From: Pseudoips prasinana | Lineage: Eukaryota > Arthropoda > Insecta > Lepidoptera > Nolidae | Assembly: GCA_951640165.1 (NCBI GenBank) | Contig: OX621265.1 | Span: 19,729,001 to 19,793,000, forward strand | DNA: 64,000 bases | Direction: 5' to 3' | In this document: in pieces, positions 31,385 to 45,300 of the stretch | How the letters are laid out: the number at the start of each line of letters is the position of its first letter | How positions within the stretch are numbered: the first letter of the stretch is position 1 | Made by a program: the position numbers and the translations under genes | Notes under the pieces: model-generated | The model's database searches: none | What the model was told of the DNA's origin: nothing | What the model saw: only the letters and a program-made list of their open reading frames with translations

Positions 31385-31590
31385 CGACCTATTCATAGAA
31401 TAATGTTACTTTTGCATAATTGTTACTTTAGAGGAGAGCGATGGAGATTTTACATAATTTTCTAACAATCAAATTGCTAGAAAAAATATCTAAAATGTTA
31501 TCGCTGATTTTGTACTAGACGAATTTCAAATCACTCTCCTCTGAAGTAATGATTCTGCAGAAATAACGTTATCCTACAGATAGGTCGGTC
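31385..31590. repeat. Imperfect foldback (long inverted repeat)
   Basis: CGACCTATTCATAGAATAAT, then ACTTTAGAGGAGAGCGAT on the left is mirrored by ATCACTCTCCTCTGAAGTAA and GATAGGTCGGTC on the right, about 75% similar over 70 bases around a centre near 31485. Probably an old MITE. The flanks (31090..31385 and 31600..32200) show only TCAATATTG-rich AT sequence. Confidence 0.5.
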
Positions 31591-32199
31591 TATCCATACA
31601 TAAAGGGTTTATGACAAATTCGATTTGTAAATTGAGACAATGTCGGTCAATTTTGGTCAACATATTGGCAATATTGGTCAACATATTGATAATATGAGAG
31701 AACTTTAGTCGACAATTTATTAATAGCAATCATTTAGTATACTTGTAATTCCATTTTAATACGCTGCAATTATTAAAACGTTCACTGTAATTTTGGTTAA
31801 ATGCTATTAAGTATAAACCGGCCTCACGCACTCAGCATGTAAGGTGCGACGTTACGAGTACATAGGCACCCAAAAATTATCTCCTACATTGATCACGGTA
31901 AAATAAACTCTTGCGGGTAGTTATTTAGTTTTTATAAGCCTGTGTTACTTTTTGATATAGGAGGCATGAATTAAATTGAACTTTATTTTGTCGCTAATAG
32001 AGTCGCAATTTTTCTGTAAGTTCTTAGATTTAATGTACAGTCGCCAAAAGAGATATCTATAAGCCTAGTAAGTATAGTTGTTTCCCATTTTACTAGGAAT
32101 TACAACATAAAATCAGTGAAAAGTGGTATTTTTCATATGTGATATTTCTTTCTTTCTTTATGCTTTATAAAGTGATATTTCTTTAATTCTTTATGCCCT

Positions 32200-32365
32200 A
32201 ATGAGTTGTTCAAGCCTCGCAAGCCTCTGACGTGTCTTAACGACTGTTGTCAGAGGCATACAGTTTAACGTGCCCATCGAAGCATGATGTTCACTTTGTT
32301 GGTCACCCATCTACAGGCTGGCCGCGTACATAGGTACTTGACCAACCAGCTATGAGCGCCTCTAA
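32200..32365 (+). repeat. Dispersed repeat E, degraded copy
   Basis: GAGTTGTTCAAGCCTC, then TAACGTGCCC and GGTCACCCATCTACAGGCTG, ending CTATGAGCGCCT. Better copies at 34802..35016 and 48800..49042. Confidence 0.55.
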
Positions 32366-32491
32366 GCTATTAGCTACACTTTTCACTGAGCGTATACTGC
32401 TTCTCCTAGGGAAATTAGAAGGGATTATATACGTCGTTATAGTAAAGACATTTTTTTGTTAATTGTACAAATATTTTCTCTATGAAAAGTA

Positions 32492-32920
32492 TGTACAAGG
32501 TGTAACAAGGAAAGTTAAGTAACGCTATCTACCTACGAAACTGACCAAATTAAAGCCAAAAAACAAAACCGGCCAAGTGCGAGCCGGACTCGATCGAGCA
32601 AAAAATTAACGTTTGTTGTATGGGAGCCCCCTTAAATATTTATTTTAATTCGTTTTTTAGTATTTGTTGTTATAGCGGCCACAGAAATACATCATCTGGG
32701 AAAATTTCAACTGTCTTACTATCACGGTTCATGAGATACAGCCTGGTGTCAGACGGACAGATAGCGAAGTCTTAGTAATAGGGTACCGTTTTACCCCTTG
32801 GGTATGAAACCCTAAAAATTATGAATCGTATTTTTTTGGCCCCCATACAAAAGGAATCTTTAGCTGATCGATATTTTTGCTACACGCTGTTCAGTTCCAT
32901 AGACAATTTAAGTTAATTAA
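32492..32920. mobile_element. MITE split by dispersed repeat F
   Basis: It begins GTACAAGGTGTAACA and resumes after the insertion with GGCCCCCATACAAAAGGAAT and GTTCCATAGACAATTTAAGT, as in related copies. Repeat F occupies the middle. Confidence 0.5.
32572..32817 (+). repeat. Dispersed repeat F
   Basis: AACCGGCCAAGTGCGAGCC to GGGTATGAAACCCTAAAAA, with TTGTTGTATGGGAGCCCCC inside. Its near-twin lies at 46672..46914. I recall this as a very common unclassified repeat of moths and butterflies; it has no coding capacity. Confidence 0.75.
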
Positions 32921-32924
32921 ATTT

Positions 32925-33170
32925 TTATAATTATAGCATTATTCGCAATGCAAAGCGTTTATCTAATCTCAAAAATGGGAAATCATAAATTTAATCGTCC
33001 GGCGGGTCTCGAACCTGCACCATCTACCAATCCGGGGTAGGCGCTCTGCGTTAAGCTACGAACGATACACGCTGGCAGATCAAATTTAGGATTCCCTTAC
33101 TAACACCCTTCCGGAGGATGTAGCTATTATCTATCGGTTTTGTTTTCTAGAAACATGGCCAATTAAAGTC
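32925..33170 (-). mobile_element. SINE-like family C3 copy
   Basis: On the minus strand the tRNA-like part reads GTAGCTTAACGCAGAGCGCC (A-box-like) and GCAGGTTCGAGACCCGCCGG (B-box-like). The element ends about 70 bp from the codanin-1 stop codon and so probably lies in that gene's 3' UTR. Confidence 0.65.
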
Positions 33171-33238
33171 CACAATTTTTGTTCCACTTTGTAAAGGCGT
33201 ATATTAGTTTCCTTCTCAGTTCTTACTCCTTCTTCTTC

Positions 33239-33391
33239 TTAGCACGTTAGAGAGCCATCGAGCGGTTCATAATCCATGTTACCACAATATTCGGCTAGGA
33301 AGTCTAAGAACAGCGTGAACTTCCCAGTGGAAGATCTTGACCAACGCGCGGAAACAGATTTCATACACGTAGAAAGACTTTCCAGAACATT
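33239..33391 (-). CDS. CDAN1: CDAN1 last exon in window order (terminal exon)
   Basis: Acceptor TTTCTTTACAG, phase 0, then 50 codons and TAA. NVLESLSTCMKSVSARW and FTLFLDFLAEYC fit the helical C-terminus of the family. A run of AAG repeats follows the stop. No clear polyadenylation signal was found before the neighbouring SINE-like copy. Confidence 0.82.
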   Translation of the reverse strand, partial: NVLESLSTCMKSVSARWSRSSTGKFTLFLDFLAEYCGNMDYEPLDGSLTC

Positions 33392-36300
33392 CTGTAAAGA
33401 AAAAGAACAAGACATTTGTTAATTATAGTGGTTATCGTCGCAATATATAGAGACAAATTTCTAATTACATATATTTATATCACCCGAAAATAATAATAAT
33501 ATATAATATATCTTGGACAATGTCACACAGCTCATCCTAGCCCCAAACTAAGCAAAGCTTGTACTATGGGTACCAGGCGACGATATACATACTTATATAG
33601 ATAGATAAATACTTATATACATAGAAAACATCCATGACTCAGAAACAAATGTTCGTGCTCATCACATAAATATTTGCACTTACCGGGATTCGAACCCAGG
33701 ACCACCAGCTTCGTAGGCAGGAGCACTACCAACTAGGCTACAGTGACCGTCACCAATAATTATACAATCAAATACAATTAATAACGTAATTGAGATAAAG
33801 GACATTATTCCTAATTTAATAATTAAACTTGCAATGCATGCAAAAGGCCACTAAGAACCAAATTTGTACCTAATATTATTATTAGATAAGGTCTGTACAA
33901 CACTTAGTCGCAAATAAACTTTTGACTTTGACCTATTTTTACATTATACACACAGCTATCTGATCCCAAACTAAGCATAGCTTGTACTATGGAAACCAGA
34001 TAACTGATATACTACATATACCACTTTTCTTTTGTAAATACATACTTATACAGATAATTACACATAGACTCAGGACAAACAGACATGTTCATGCACACAA
34101 ATATCATCTGTCCTGGGTGGGAATCGAACTCACGACGTCCGGCGTGAAAAGCAAGCATTTGCCAACCACGCTAATAGGCCCTCAGACGTTATATATAGAC
34201 AGACGCGCTCGCAGGATAATCGACGACAGAGACCTAACAAATAAAAAGCTGCAAAGCTTGGATCACAGGCGTCAGGTTGCAAGCTTATCGGTTTTCTATA
34301 GGCTATTTCATGGAGAATGCGCTCAAGACCTCCATGAACTTATCCCTCCTTCCCCCTTTTTTCATCAGACTAGCAGGCGTCGCGTCGGGAGGGTTTTCAC
34401 CGCTTTGTTGTTGACATCTCATTCTGCCGTACGAAGCGCTTTGCTTCCTCCTTTATCATACGCACGGCTAAGCAGTGGAACACCCTCCCGAACGACGTGT
34501 TTCTAGACTCATACCACATGAGTTTATTCAAGGCTAGAGTGAACAGGCATCTTATGGGTACGCGCGGTCCATCTTCGACCACATCTTCACTTACCATCAG
34601 GTGAGATCGTGGTCAAGCGTAAACCCATTCAGGATAAAAAAAAAAATAATTATAGATTTCTTTTAATTATTTTAACCGAATTATGTCTACCGCTGGACAA
34701 GTCTCCAAAAATGGAGGGGTATGCCAACAACGTCAAGCTTAACATATAGGTAAGCATCTTGTGGACATCTTATAGGGAGGCCTTTGTCCAGTACTTACTT
34801 ACTTATAGTATGGGCAGTGGTTACCCTAGTGTCAGAGTTGTTCAAGCCGCTCAGTAGGCCTCTGACATGGCTTAATTACTGTTGTCTAATGGAAGCACGG
34901 AGACGCTCAGAAATGAAACCACTTCGGCGGTCACCCATCTATGGACTGATCGGGAGCCTAGTTGCCTCGCCAATCACTTACGGACAGGTGAGAGTATCTG
35001 CCTATGAGCGCTCAGTTATCATCATCATCATATCAGCCGAAAGACGTCCACTGCTGGACAAAGGCCTACCCCAAAGATCTCCACAATTGCCGGTCTTGCG
35101 CTATTCGCATCCAGCAGTTTCCAGCGGCCCGCACCAGATCATCGGTCCATCTTGTAGGGGGCCTGCGCACGCTGCGTCTTCCGGTTCGTGGTCGCCACTC
35201 GAGAACCTTTCTGCCCCAACGGCCGTCGGTTCTACGAGCTATGTGCCGCCCACTGCCACTTCAGTGCGGCAATTCTTTGGGCTATGTCGGCTACTTTGGT
35301 TCGCCTGCGGATATCAGCATTTCTGATTCAATTCCGCAGGGAAACTCCGAGCATAGCCCTCTCTATTGCTCTTTGGGTGACCTTGAGCCCATATAAGACC
35401 CATAGATAAATAGGTAGGAAAAAAAAATACAATTTAGTACAATGGGCGGTCTTATCGCATTAAGCGATTTGTTCCAGAGCTGTAATTGCTTTAAAAAGTG
35501 GGTGTGTAACAAATGAAGAAGTGGATAAATATAGTGTAAAGTGGCATACCACATACATGGTACCTATGTCTAATAATATCTAATAATAAATAAAGAAAAA
35601 AAAATCTAATAATATATTTATAATTAATAATATATTTATCTATCTATATAAGTATGTATATTGTCACCTGGTACCTTGGGGCTAAGATGATTAGCCCCAA
35701 ACTAAGCAAAGCTTGTACTATGGGTACCAGGTGACGGTATACATACTTATATAGATAGATAAATACATATATACATAGAAAACATCCATGACTCAGGAAC
35801 AAATATTCGTGCTCATCCCACAAATATTTGCACTTACCGAGATTCGAACCCAGGACCACCAGCTTCGTAGACAGGAGCACTACCAACTAGGCTACGGTGA
35901 CCGTCAAAATGTCTACATATATGATTAACATAAATACATACATAAACATTACATAGTGCAATATTGAGCGCCAAGTAGTGATGATAATTTAATTAATTCC
36001 ATACCTGCGACCAATCCTGCCTGTACACCGCCAAGCATTGCTCCGTCAACGAATCTTCGCTCAAATAATCATTGGTCAGCAAGAACACCAAAACGGAAGC
36101 CATAGCTTCCCAAACTTCCAAAGATTTTGTAGTACTCAGCAACATTATATTCCTCGGACACAGAATTCTGTCAAAAAACTCCAAATTTTCATCGTTTTCT
36201 TCCACATCCGCTGTCAAATTTGACTGGTTCGTGCCATTTTTGACGGAACTCTGACTTTTTCCAGCAAAATTGGCAACACTAGAGTCATTTTTCACCACAA

Positions 36301-39300
36301 AATTGGTGTTATTTTTGCTTCCTATACTTAAGTTTTGATTTGGCGAATGTGGTTCGTTTTTCACTCCATTTCTGACAGGACTTTTGGCCATAAAATTGCC
36401 CAAACTAGAGTCACTTTTGATGATTATATTAGTAAGAGGGAACCCTTCATCATCAGATATAGGAGTTACTATTCTCTCGTCGTCATCAAAATTCCTGAAT
36501 TCCGGGGATAAATCCTCCCTCCTTTCTGGCAGAGTGAGATCTTGGGAGGGAGTCCGCTTCCTATCTGGACAGCACACATTCCATATCACGTGGAATTTGT
36601 TCAAAAAGGGCTCAGTAATTTCCAATGGCTTGCGGCTTACTGAAACAAATATTGTAATTATTTGACACCTGACAACATATATGATTATTTAATTATCTAT
36701 TTAATATTTATCGTATGGGAAATGGTTACCCTATTTTACGGTTACCCATCTATAGACGCATCGCGTAGCTAATTGTTGACTAGTCCAATCTTTTTCGGAT
36801 TTTTTTGGGTTCATACCCTGGGTAGGGCCAAAAAGTGTTTTAGGTCAGTCTGTCCTGTACCTGATTTCTTTCCAGTCGTGTCGCTTGTCGTCCCATCGGA
36901 TCATGAGAGTGATGAAATAGAAAGTGCCCCTGTGTTTGCACACACTTGTGCACTATAACATTTCCTGCGCGGTTGGCTAGTCTCTATAGAGAGTGGCCGC
37001 CGTGGGCGAAATTCGGCTAGGATAGACATTATTATTATTATAGATATTCCCTCGGGACAACTTCTATGTCCCCACGAGATGAAACGAGATGGCAATATTC
37101 TTTTCCGTTAAATTAAGCTCTTTAAATAAGGTCCACTATTTATGTTACAGCTTATATAATAATAATGTCCTCCCGGCCGAATTTCGGCCACGGCGGCCAT
37201 TCTCAACGGAGATTAGCCAATTACTCAGGACAAATTATAGTGGACAATGTAAACACAGGGGCACTTTCTATTCCATCACTCTCATGATCCGATGGGACGC
37301 CTAGTGACACGACCGGAAAGAGGTCAGGTACAGGACCGATGGCTTTACGTGCTCTCCGAGGCACGAGGCCAACTCCCAGACTTTGGGTTGATTCTGAGAA
37401 ATTTCTTTTTACGGAAAAATCCCAATATCACTTTTTGACCCGACCCGGGATTTGATCCCAGGACCTCATTATCTGCGGTTGAACACGCTACCGCTAGATC
37501 AACGATATACGTCAAAATGAAACAAATAAACTCACCATAAACAACGCAGAGGTCTATAGTTAACTGTAGAATCGCTCTCGTGGTGGGCACTCGGGCGAAT
37601 ATATTGGTAGGAGAGCAAGCAACCACGCACGGCGCCAGGACGGATGGGAGGTCGGTAGGTTCCTCGCCGGCCAGTAGCAGACACACTTGTTCCTGGACAG
37701 ACAAAAATCATGTTTTAATCAAAGAATTATAACTTCCAAATGACTGCACCAATATGGATAAATTTTTCTTTTATGTGTTCGTTACTGTGTGAGCATAGCT
37801 GGGCATTAACTCGTTAATCCACACAATTTTACACATATTAACGGATTAACGATTAACCTTAACTTGCGTTAATTCTTCAGAAATGTAACGCTTTAACGTT
37901 TAACGAAGCTAACTTTTTTGTAGCGGTTTAACGATTAACGAAGTTAACTATTTGATTAACGGTGCCCAGCTATGTGTGTGAGAAGGTTAGTATGAAAAGA
38001 AGCAAATATTTAAAATTATCAGAAAAGTGAGTGTGCGAATGAGATAGAAGACTGCGAAATGCTGTTATTTAGTTTTGGTCAAGTTTTCTTCAGCACTTCC
38101 TATTTGTTTTCTCTCCGGATGGAAAATCGAAAAATGTTGTAAGAATAATTATATAATAGAATACGAAGAATAATCTATACATATAATAACATTGTAGGGA
38201 AGTCAAAAGTGTACATTGAATATTTTTTAATAATGATACTTGGGGCGTGATCTACAATCGATATCGAAGCCTAAAATATGTTTTTTAGAATTTTTGTCTG
38301 TTTGTCTGTATGTATGTCCGGGCTAAACTCAAAAAGTACTGCATGGATTTACTTCAAATTTTGCATGAATATTACTAAGAGGTCGGGTCAACATATAGGC
38401 TACATATTATCGCGCTATCGCCTACGGGGGAGGAGCTGTGATAATTTGTAAAGTTTAACGCGGGTAAACCGCGGGGCACAGCTAGTTATGAATATATTAG
38501 ACTTTACACAGTTTTGACGGTGAAGTGAATAAAATATATCTTGGGACAACTAACATACTGCCATCTGATGGTCGCCTCGTTATTCTTTTTAGGCCATATA
38601 CCACACGGCTAGCACTCAGCTCAATAAAGTAAAGAAAGAATCGACGTAGGGACACATATCTTCATTATTACAGACGAAAGAAATCCACTGCTGGACAAGC
38701 CTCTCCCAAGAATCAGTTGAGGGTAGTGTTCCAGAGGCCTATAGGCTTTTTTAAGGCTAGCTTATGAATTAAGGGGCTACAGTGGGATAAAAACCTAAAA
38801 AGGCTTTAAGGCATTTAGGTTAAGCGTTGCGATATTAGTCGCAAAAAAATCCTTATAAGTAAACTAATAATTTATACACTAATAAAATATAAGCATGTGA
38901 GACAAGAATGCCTACTACATAATAATAACATTAAAACACTAGCTGTGCCCCGCGGTTTTACCCGCGTTAAATTTTATAAATTATCGTAGCTCCTGCCCCG
39001 TAGGTGATAGCGTGATAATATGTAGCCTATATGTTGACCCGACCTCTTAGTAATACTCATGCAAAATTTGAAGTAAATACATGCAGTACTTTTTGAGTTT
39101 AGCCCGGACACAGACAAAAAGACACACAGACAAAAATACAAAAAAATATATTTTTGGCTTCAATATCGATTTTAATGAAGCCCCATAATCCTTTTTAAAA
39201 AAACATTCAATGTACAGTTCTGACTTTCCTACGATTTTATTATATGTATAGATATTATGTATATAAAAAGGACTCTTAAAACTAGAACAAAGCACAATCT

Positions 39301-42300
39301 CAAGGAATTAAATAAAAAAATAAACAATTAATTGTAATTATTATTGGATGTAGTCAGTAGTATCTTCTTTGGGTCCTTCCGGAATATTGCCAACTTTGAG
39401 CAGATATTTATATGAAAATACTAGCGGCCCTGTACGTGCTTCGCTACGTATAAGGCATAGTAATAAAAAAAATTATTATTAAGTTCATTTATTCAAACAA
39501 AGAAATATTTTAAATTGCTAAAAGATGTTGATTTACACTTTTTCAAGACTTTTTTTAAATTTTATCTACGTATAAACCTTCCCTGGACTTCCAAGAATAA
39601 TTCAAGACCAAAATTAGCCAAATCGGTAAAGGCGTTGTTGAGTTATAACATTACAACGAAAAGTGGCATTGATTTTTATATATATAGATATCAATAATAA
39701 TAGTTAAACACAGCAACGACGCATGACACTTTAAGTGGTTGAAGACGCAACCAAACGCTACTACAGGTCGGTGCGCATAATAATTTTGTATATTAATTAA
39801 AAGTATAGTCATTTTAGTCGTTTTATAAGCGCTATCGGAAGATCAGCATTAGAGCGTTTTCACATTATCCGATCCGATATCGATGTCGGACGACGATAGC
39901 CGACATCCGACACCATGTGCTATTTTCACATTTTCCAACAAAATCGTTCCGATACAGCCATTTGCTCGATAGCTTAGTGCGGGCAGGTCATCATGGCAGA
40001 CTATAATAGAAAACTCTATTTGCTGTATCTATTATATTTGAGAAGCAAAATAAAAAAAAATCCTTGTGTGTACTTATGTAAACGCGTTAGAAGTTATACT
40101 TCTTTGGCGTATGGAAAAAAAATAACTAAAATGCAGTAGTGATTAACGATAAATATTAAAATTAATCAAAAAGATTTTATTTAAATAAAAATACTAGAAT
40201 ATACAACTTGAACATAGTTATGAATTTTCATACCACCTAGAACTAACTTCATGCTGTTAAATTTAGGTGTCGGTGTGCGCGCGCATCGTAAAAATTCACT
40301 CTCATCATTTTTCTCCATCGCGACAAAAGAAGTATAACTTCAAAAAATCTGTCCACAGACAGTATTGGTTATATCCCATTGTGGAAGCTAGATATTCAGA
40401 GAGAGCATTTTATACTATTTTTAGCAAGCAACAAAACGCACCTAGAAAGTTTTTAATTACTTTCGCATCAGACTCTATGCACACAGACAATTTAGATACA
40501 CGTATAACACACATACAAACATTATCGTCCGATGGCTCACGGGCGTCCGATGGTGCCGCCAGCATATCGGTGTCGGCTCCGATATTTGATAGCGGGCCAG
40601 ACAATATGAAAGACAGGTACATATTTCATATATTTTACTTATCCCAATATCTGATCGGCGTCCGACACCGATATCGGATCGGATAATGTGAAAACGCTCT
40701 TACAGTAATCATTATTATTGACTGTAACATTTGCTGAGGACGCCTTTCCTAGCTAGTACTGATAATGCAAATGAAATTAAATGTAATTAGTTATATCGTC
40801 TTTTAAACTAAGTTAAGGATTATCTGTGCTTGTTGGGAATAAAAAAATATTTTTATTTATTTATTTATATTCGCTGCCGTCACCACACAGCCTGACACAC
40901 AACTTACCTTTAAGTTAATGATACAGGTGGCGACACTGACGTTCTGGGCATCGAACACTGGACTGGGTGCCGTCATGGTACTGATGTCTGCGGGCTGCTT
41001 GTTATTGCTGGACAGCGCCAGGTCCCCGAGCGACATGAAAGTCTTCACTTCTGCTTCTATGTCTTTGCAGAGGATTGCTGGAAAAGACATAACCATGCTA
41101 CAGTTGGTAGTGACAACATTCTAACTTTACCTCTCAGTATATATCTGTTGACTTTTGTTGCTTAACCTCGCCGATAGCTTACGGACAGGTGAAAGCATCT
41201 AGTTATTTTCCATCAGAGTGTCGAGAGGAGGCCAGAAGAGAATTGAAATCACACTGGCCCTTTTCCACTAACAATAGCCACCGCGAGCTCGCGTGTGTAT
41301 ATTAGATTAAGATACAGGTACAGTGCTGTTTGAGTTCGTCTTGCAATACACACGCACTAAGAACAACAATAAGCCTCTCGCGAGAAGCGTGTTTCTGTTC
41401 CAAAGTTAATTTATACTCTATATCGGAAGCAATACGGTTCACTTTTACAGAAACAAATATTTCAATTAACGCCTCTCATATTCTCGTGAATCCACACAGT
41501 TTCCACCAAAGATGCGCTGCGAGAGGATTGAAAATTCGCCATACAAATTCCAATAGTCTCCTCGCCTCGCCACTCGGGTGGGAGATCCGCTTCACGCGCC
41601 GCGCATGCGCCCCCGCGCCGTGCGAGGGCCTGCGCCGGCGCAGCGGCCCGTGCGGCGCGGCGCCATACGTGCCCAATAGTCTCCTCGCCTCGCCACTCGG
41701 GTGGGAGATCCGCTTCACGCGCCGCGCATGCGCCCCCGCGCCGTGCGAGGGCCTGCGCCGGCGCAGCGGCCCGTGCGGCGCGGCGCCATACGTGCCCAAT
41801 AGTCTCCTCGCCTCGCCACTCGGGTGGGAGATCCGCTTCACGCGCCGCGCATGCGCCCCCGCCTGCGCAGCGGCCAGGGCCAGCGAACTCTGCCCGGTGG
41901 AGGCCGTGCCAACAGTATTTATGTAGTTCTTTCGGCATCGTCAGCCGAGCACCAAACCTGGATCCGATAGCTCCTTAGCGCTCGGACTATTTGTGTGTCA
42001 CCTAAGACTATATACAGGGTGGCCGAGGAGTTGAAGTTCAAACGCTAAATTTAGATACTTTATGATGAGGAGTATCCTAATCACCCCCATGTTTGTTCTA
42101 CGATTTTGCGTAGTTTTGATACTTTGAAAATTTATGAGTCCTGAGCTGAAACCCTAATTATGAACTTTCGAATAAATCCTAAGTCAGTTCTGCAATCTAT
42201 ACATATAATAAAATCGTAAGAAAGTCAAAACTGTACATTGAATATTTTTTTTAAGAATACTTGGGGCGTGATCTACAATCGATATCGGAGCCAAAAATAT

Positions 42301-45300
42301 AGTTTTTAGAATGTTTATCTGTTTGTCTGTATGTAAACTCAAAATGTACTACATGGATTTACTTCAAATTTTGCATGAATGTTACTAATAAGTCGGATCA
42401 ACATATAAACTACATATTATCACGCTATCACCTACGTGGGAAGAGCTGCGATATTTCATAAAATTTTACGCAGATATAACCGCGGGGCACAGCTAGTGAT
42501 TAGATAAACCATACTTTTTAGAGTGTTAGGTTAAACTATGCTAATTAGTTATCACAAAAAAACTGAACCAGAAATGTTCAACAGAACGAAACAAAAATCG
42601 AAAACTAATGTTAGATAAAATTTACGAAAAAAATCATTAAAAAATTCTATCTGGAAATCTACGTAAAATCGTAGAACATACATGGGGGTGATTTGGATAT
42701 TCCTCATAATAAAGTATCTACATTTTAAGTTTGAATGTCAACCCCTCGGCCAGCCTATATAAGTGATCTTATAATAATTGGAACGAAGTTCCTTATCGCG
42801 CGTTGTGAAAGGGGGCTAGATGGAAAAAATCTTACGAAAAGTTGTCACGACACTTTTTGCAGCTGTGCGGCGTGCGCATGTTTCTCTGTCTCTCTCTCTC
42901 TCTCTTATAGAAAGGTAGCCAGATATTTTCATTTCTATTTCGCATTGAACAGTGTGGTGTCGCGACGATTATTTCTGTTGAGTATATACAGGTTTTTTGT
43001 ACATAATAAATAACTTCGTTCCATCCGGGGGTCCCTTGACACCTTTCAAGTTTTTTTTTATTGATTCATTACAATCTATTCTTTTTTATTTTTTCTAATC
43101 TATTCTATAGATAATACCTACATCCTCCGGAAGGGTGTTAGCAAGGGAATCCTAAATTTGATCTGCCAGTATGTATCGTTCGTAGCTTAACGCAGAGCGC
43201 CTACCCCGGATTGGTAGATGGTGCAGGTTTGAGACCCGCCGGACGATTAAATTTATGATTTCCCATTTTTGAGATTACAATCTATTCGTTTACGCATGCT
43301 CATTTCATTTACAAACAACCTCTAAAGTAGCATTCGAAACATTGCTATCCAAAGACACTATTCCACACGGACGAAGTCGCGGGCACAGCAAGTACACTAA
43401 AAGTCTTACCAGTACTATTCCAATTATCATTAATCCATTTCTTCAGCCTGGTCACCGAGCCCTTGACTACCAGCGCCACTAACGGTGGGGGGGCGGTAGT
43501 GAGCAGTGACGTCACGGCTCCCTCCGCTCGAGCGCCGATCGAAGTTCTAGCAGAGTCTAGAGCGAGAGACCGGAGACGTTGTATCTCTTCTTTATATATA
43601 GCTTCGACTTGCTCCACTGCTGTGGCCTATAAAAAAAATATATATGAGCTTCTCCAAATTTATTATTAACTAGCTGTGCCCCCGGTTTTACCCGCGTTAA
43701 ACTTTAATAATTATAACCTATATATTAAACCAAGGTGTCAGCTAACTCCATACCAAATTTTATTAAAATCACTCCAGCCGTTTAGACGTGAAGAAGTAAC
43801 AAACATACAAACTCACAAACTATCGCCTTTATAATATTAGTGTGATTATTGAATTAAAAATATGTAGTGGCCAATCTCAATAAAGATTAGCCTTCTGCGC
43901 GGGACATATTATAGTGCATAAGTGTGTGCGCGAACACAGGAGCACTTTCTGCCCCTTCACTCTCATGGTCCGATGGGACGCCTAAGACCTGATGCTGAGA
44001 TTTTTTTTTTTTCAGAAAAGTCCCAGAATCACTTTTGGCTCGACCTGGGATTTGAACCCAGGACCTCGTTTTCTTTGGTTGAACCATGGAGCTATTACAA
44101 AGAGGAGACGGCCTAAGCAACTGAGCACTGTGATTTTCAACTGAGTCTAAACGTCATCATGTAGGCGTGGCCTAAGTCAATGTATTGTTGGCGTTCGTCC
44201 TGTGCACAACTACGTCACGTTCACAATTTACAGCTATAATTGCGCTAGAAGATAAAAATAATGAAGTGTTGTGTTTTATCTTGTAAAAACTACTCGGACA
44301 GACGTTCTAATGCTATGGATGGCATCAAATTTCATTTGTAAGTAATTTTATTCGATTTTTTATCAAAATAGTTCTAGAAAATTCCCTTAACGTCGGCGTT
44401 TCGAAACATAATTCTACACGACATTAGATGGCGATACTTGGGGTCATGGGAATAAAAAATACTTAGGTACGCAGAGCTCAGTACTATCATAATCTAATAA
44501 TCGTATGTACTGAAATTTGTTTTACATTCATTCGTAAAACCCCTTTAATGGCCAAAATACATTTTTGTAGCTTTTAATATAATTTTTAAAAAAAGAACCG
44601 CCATCTATCGTACAAATATGAACATAACAAAAACAGGGCCGTAATTAGGATCCAGTTATTTTACCTAATGTCCCGCAGCTGTATCATAAATAGAAAGTAC
44701 TTAAACATGGAATGCACTGCACAAAAAAAGTACAATCTCCTATAAATTAAATATTCTATGTACAGTAATTTAATTAATGTACCTACTTCCCTTCATTAGT
44801 ATGCTCGTTGTTTACTTAATTTAAATTAAGTACTTTAAGCCTACCTAGTTTATTTAGTCAAATTTTAAAATTATGAATGTTATAGATTGCCATCTGAAGA
44901 TAACCTTAGACAAAAATGGATAGCAAAAATTAACAGACAAGACTGGTCTCCCTCTAAATATACAAAAATTTGTTCTTGCCATTTTAACGATGAAGACTTC
45001 GTAGTAACAAAAAAGGCCTTAGAAAATTAAAGAAGGGAACTTTACCTTGTTTAAAACTGGATATATCGCTTCGTAACAATGCATTTTTTTACCCATAAAA
45101 TATTTAATTTTATTTCCAATATAACATGAATAACAATTCGGAATATTAATAATAAGTCTTAATCAAAATCCCATAATCTTCATCATCATCATCATCATTC
45201 ATCATTCATCAATGACCTTTTTATTCTCACATTTATTTTATAATAATATCACTGTCAATAAAAAAAAGATATCATTATGGTTCGCAAAAGTATAAAAAAA

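Noticed and set aside
41330..41938. Long frames on both strands over the 123-bp repeat, 198 and 158 codons
   Set aside because: They are produced by a GC-rich repeat whose period is divisible by three; codons are not protein-like and both strands are equally open.
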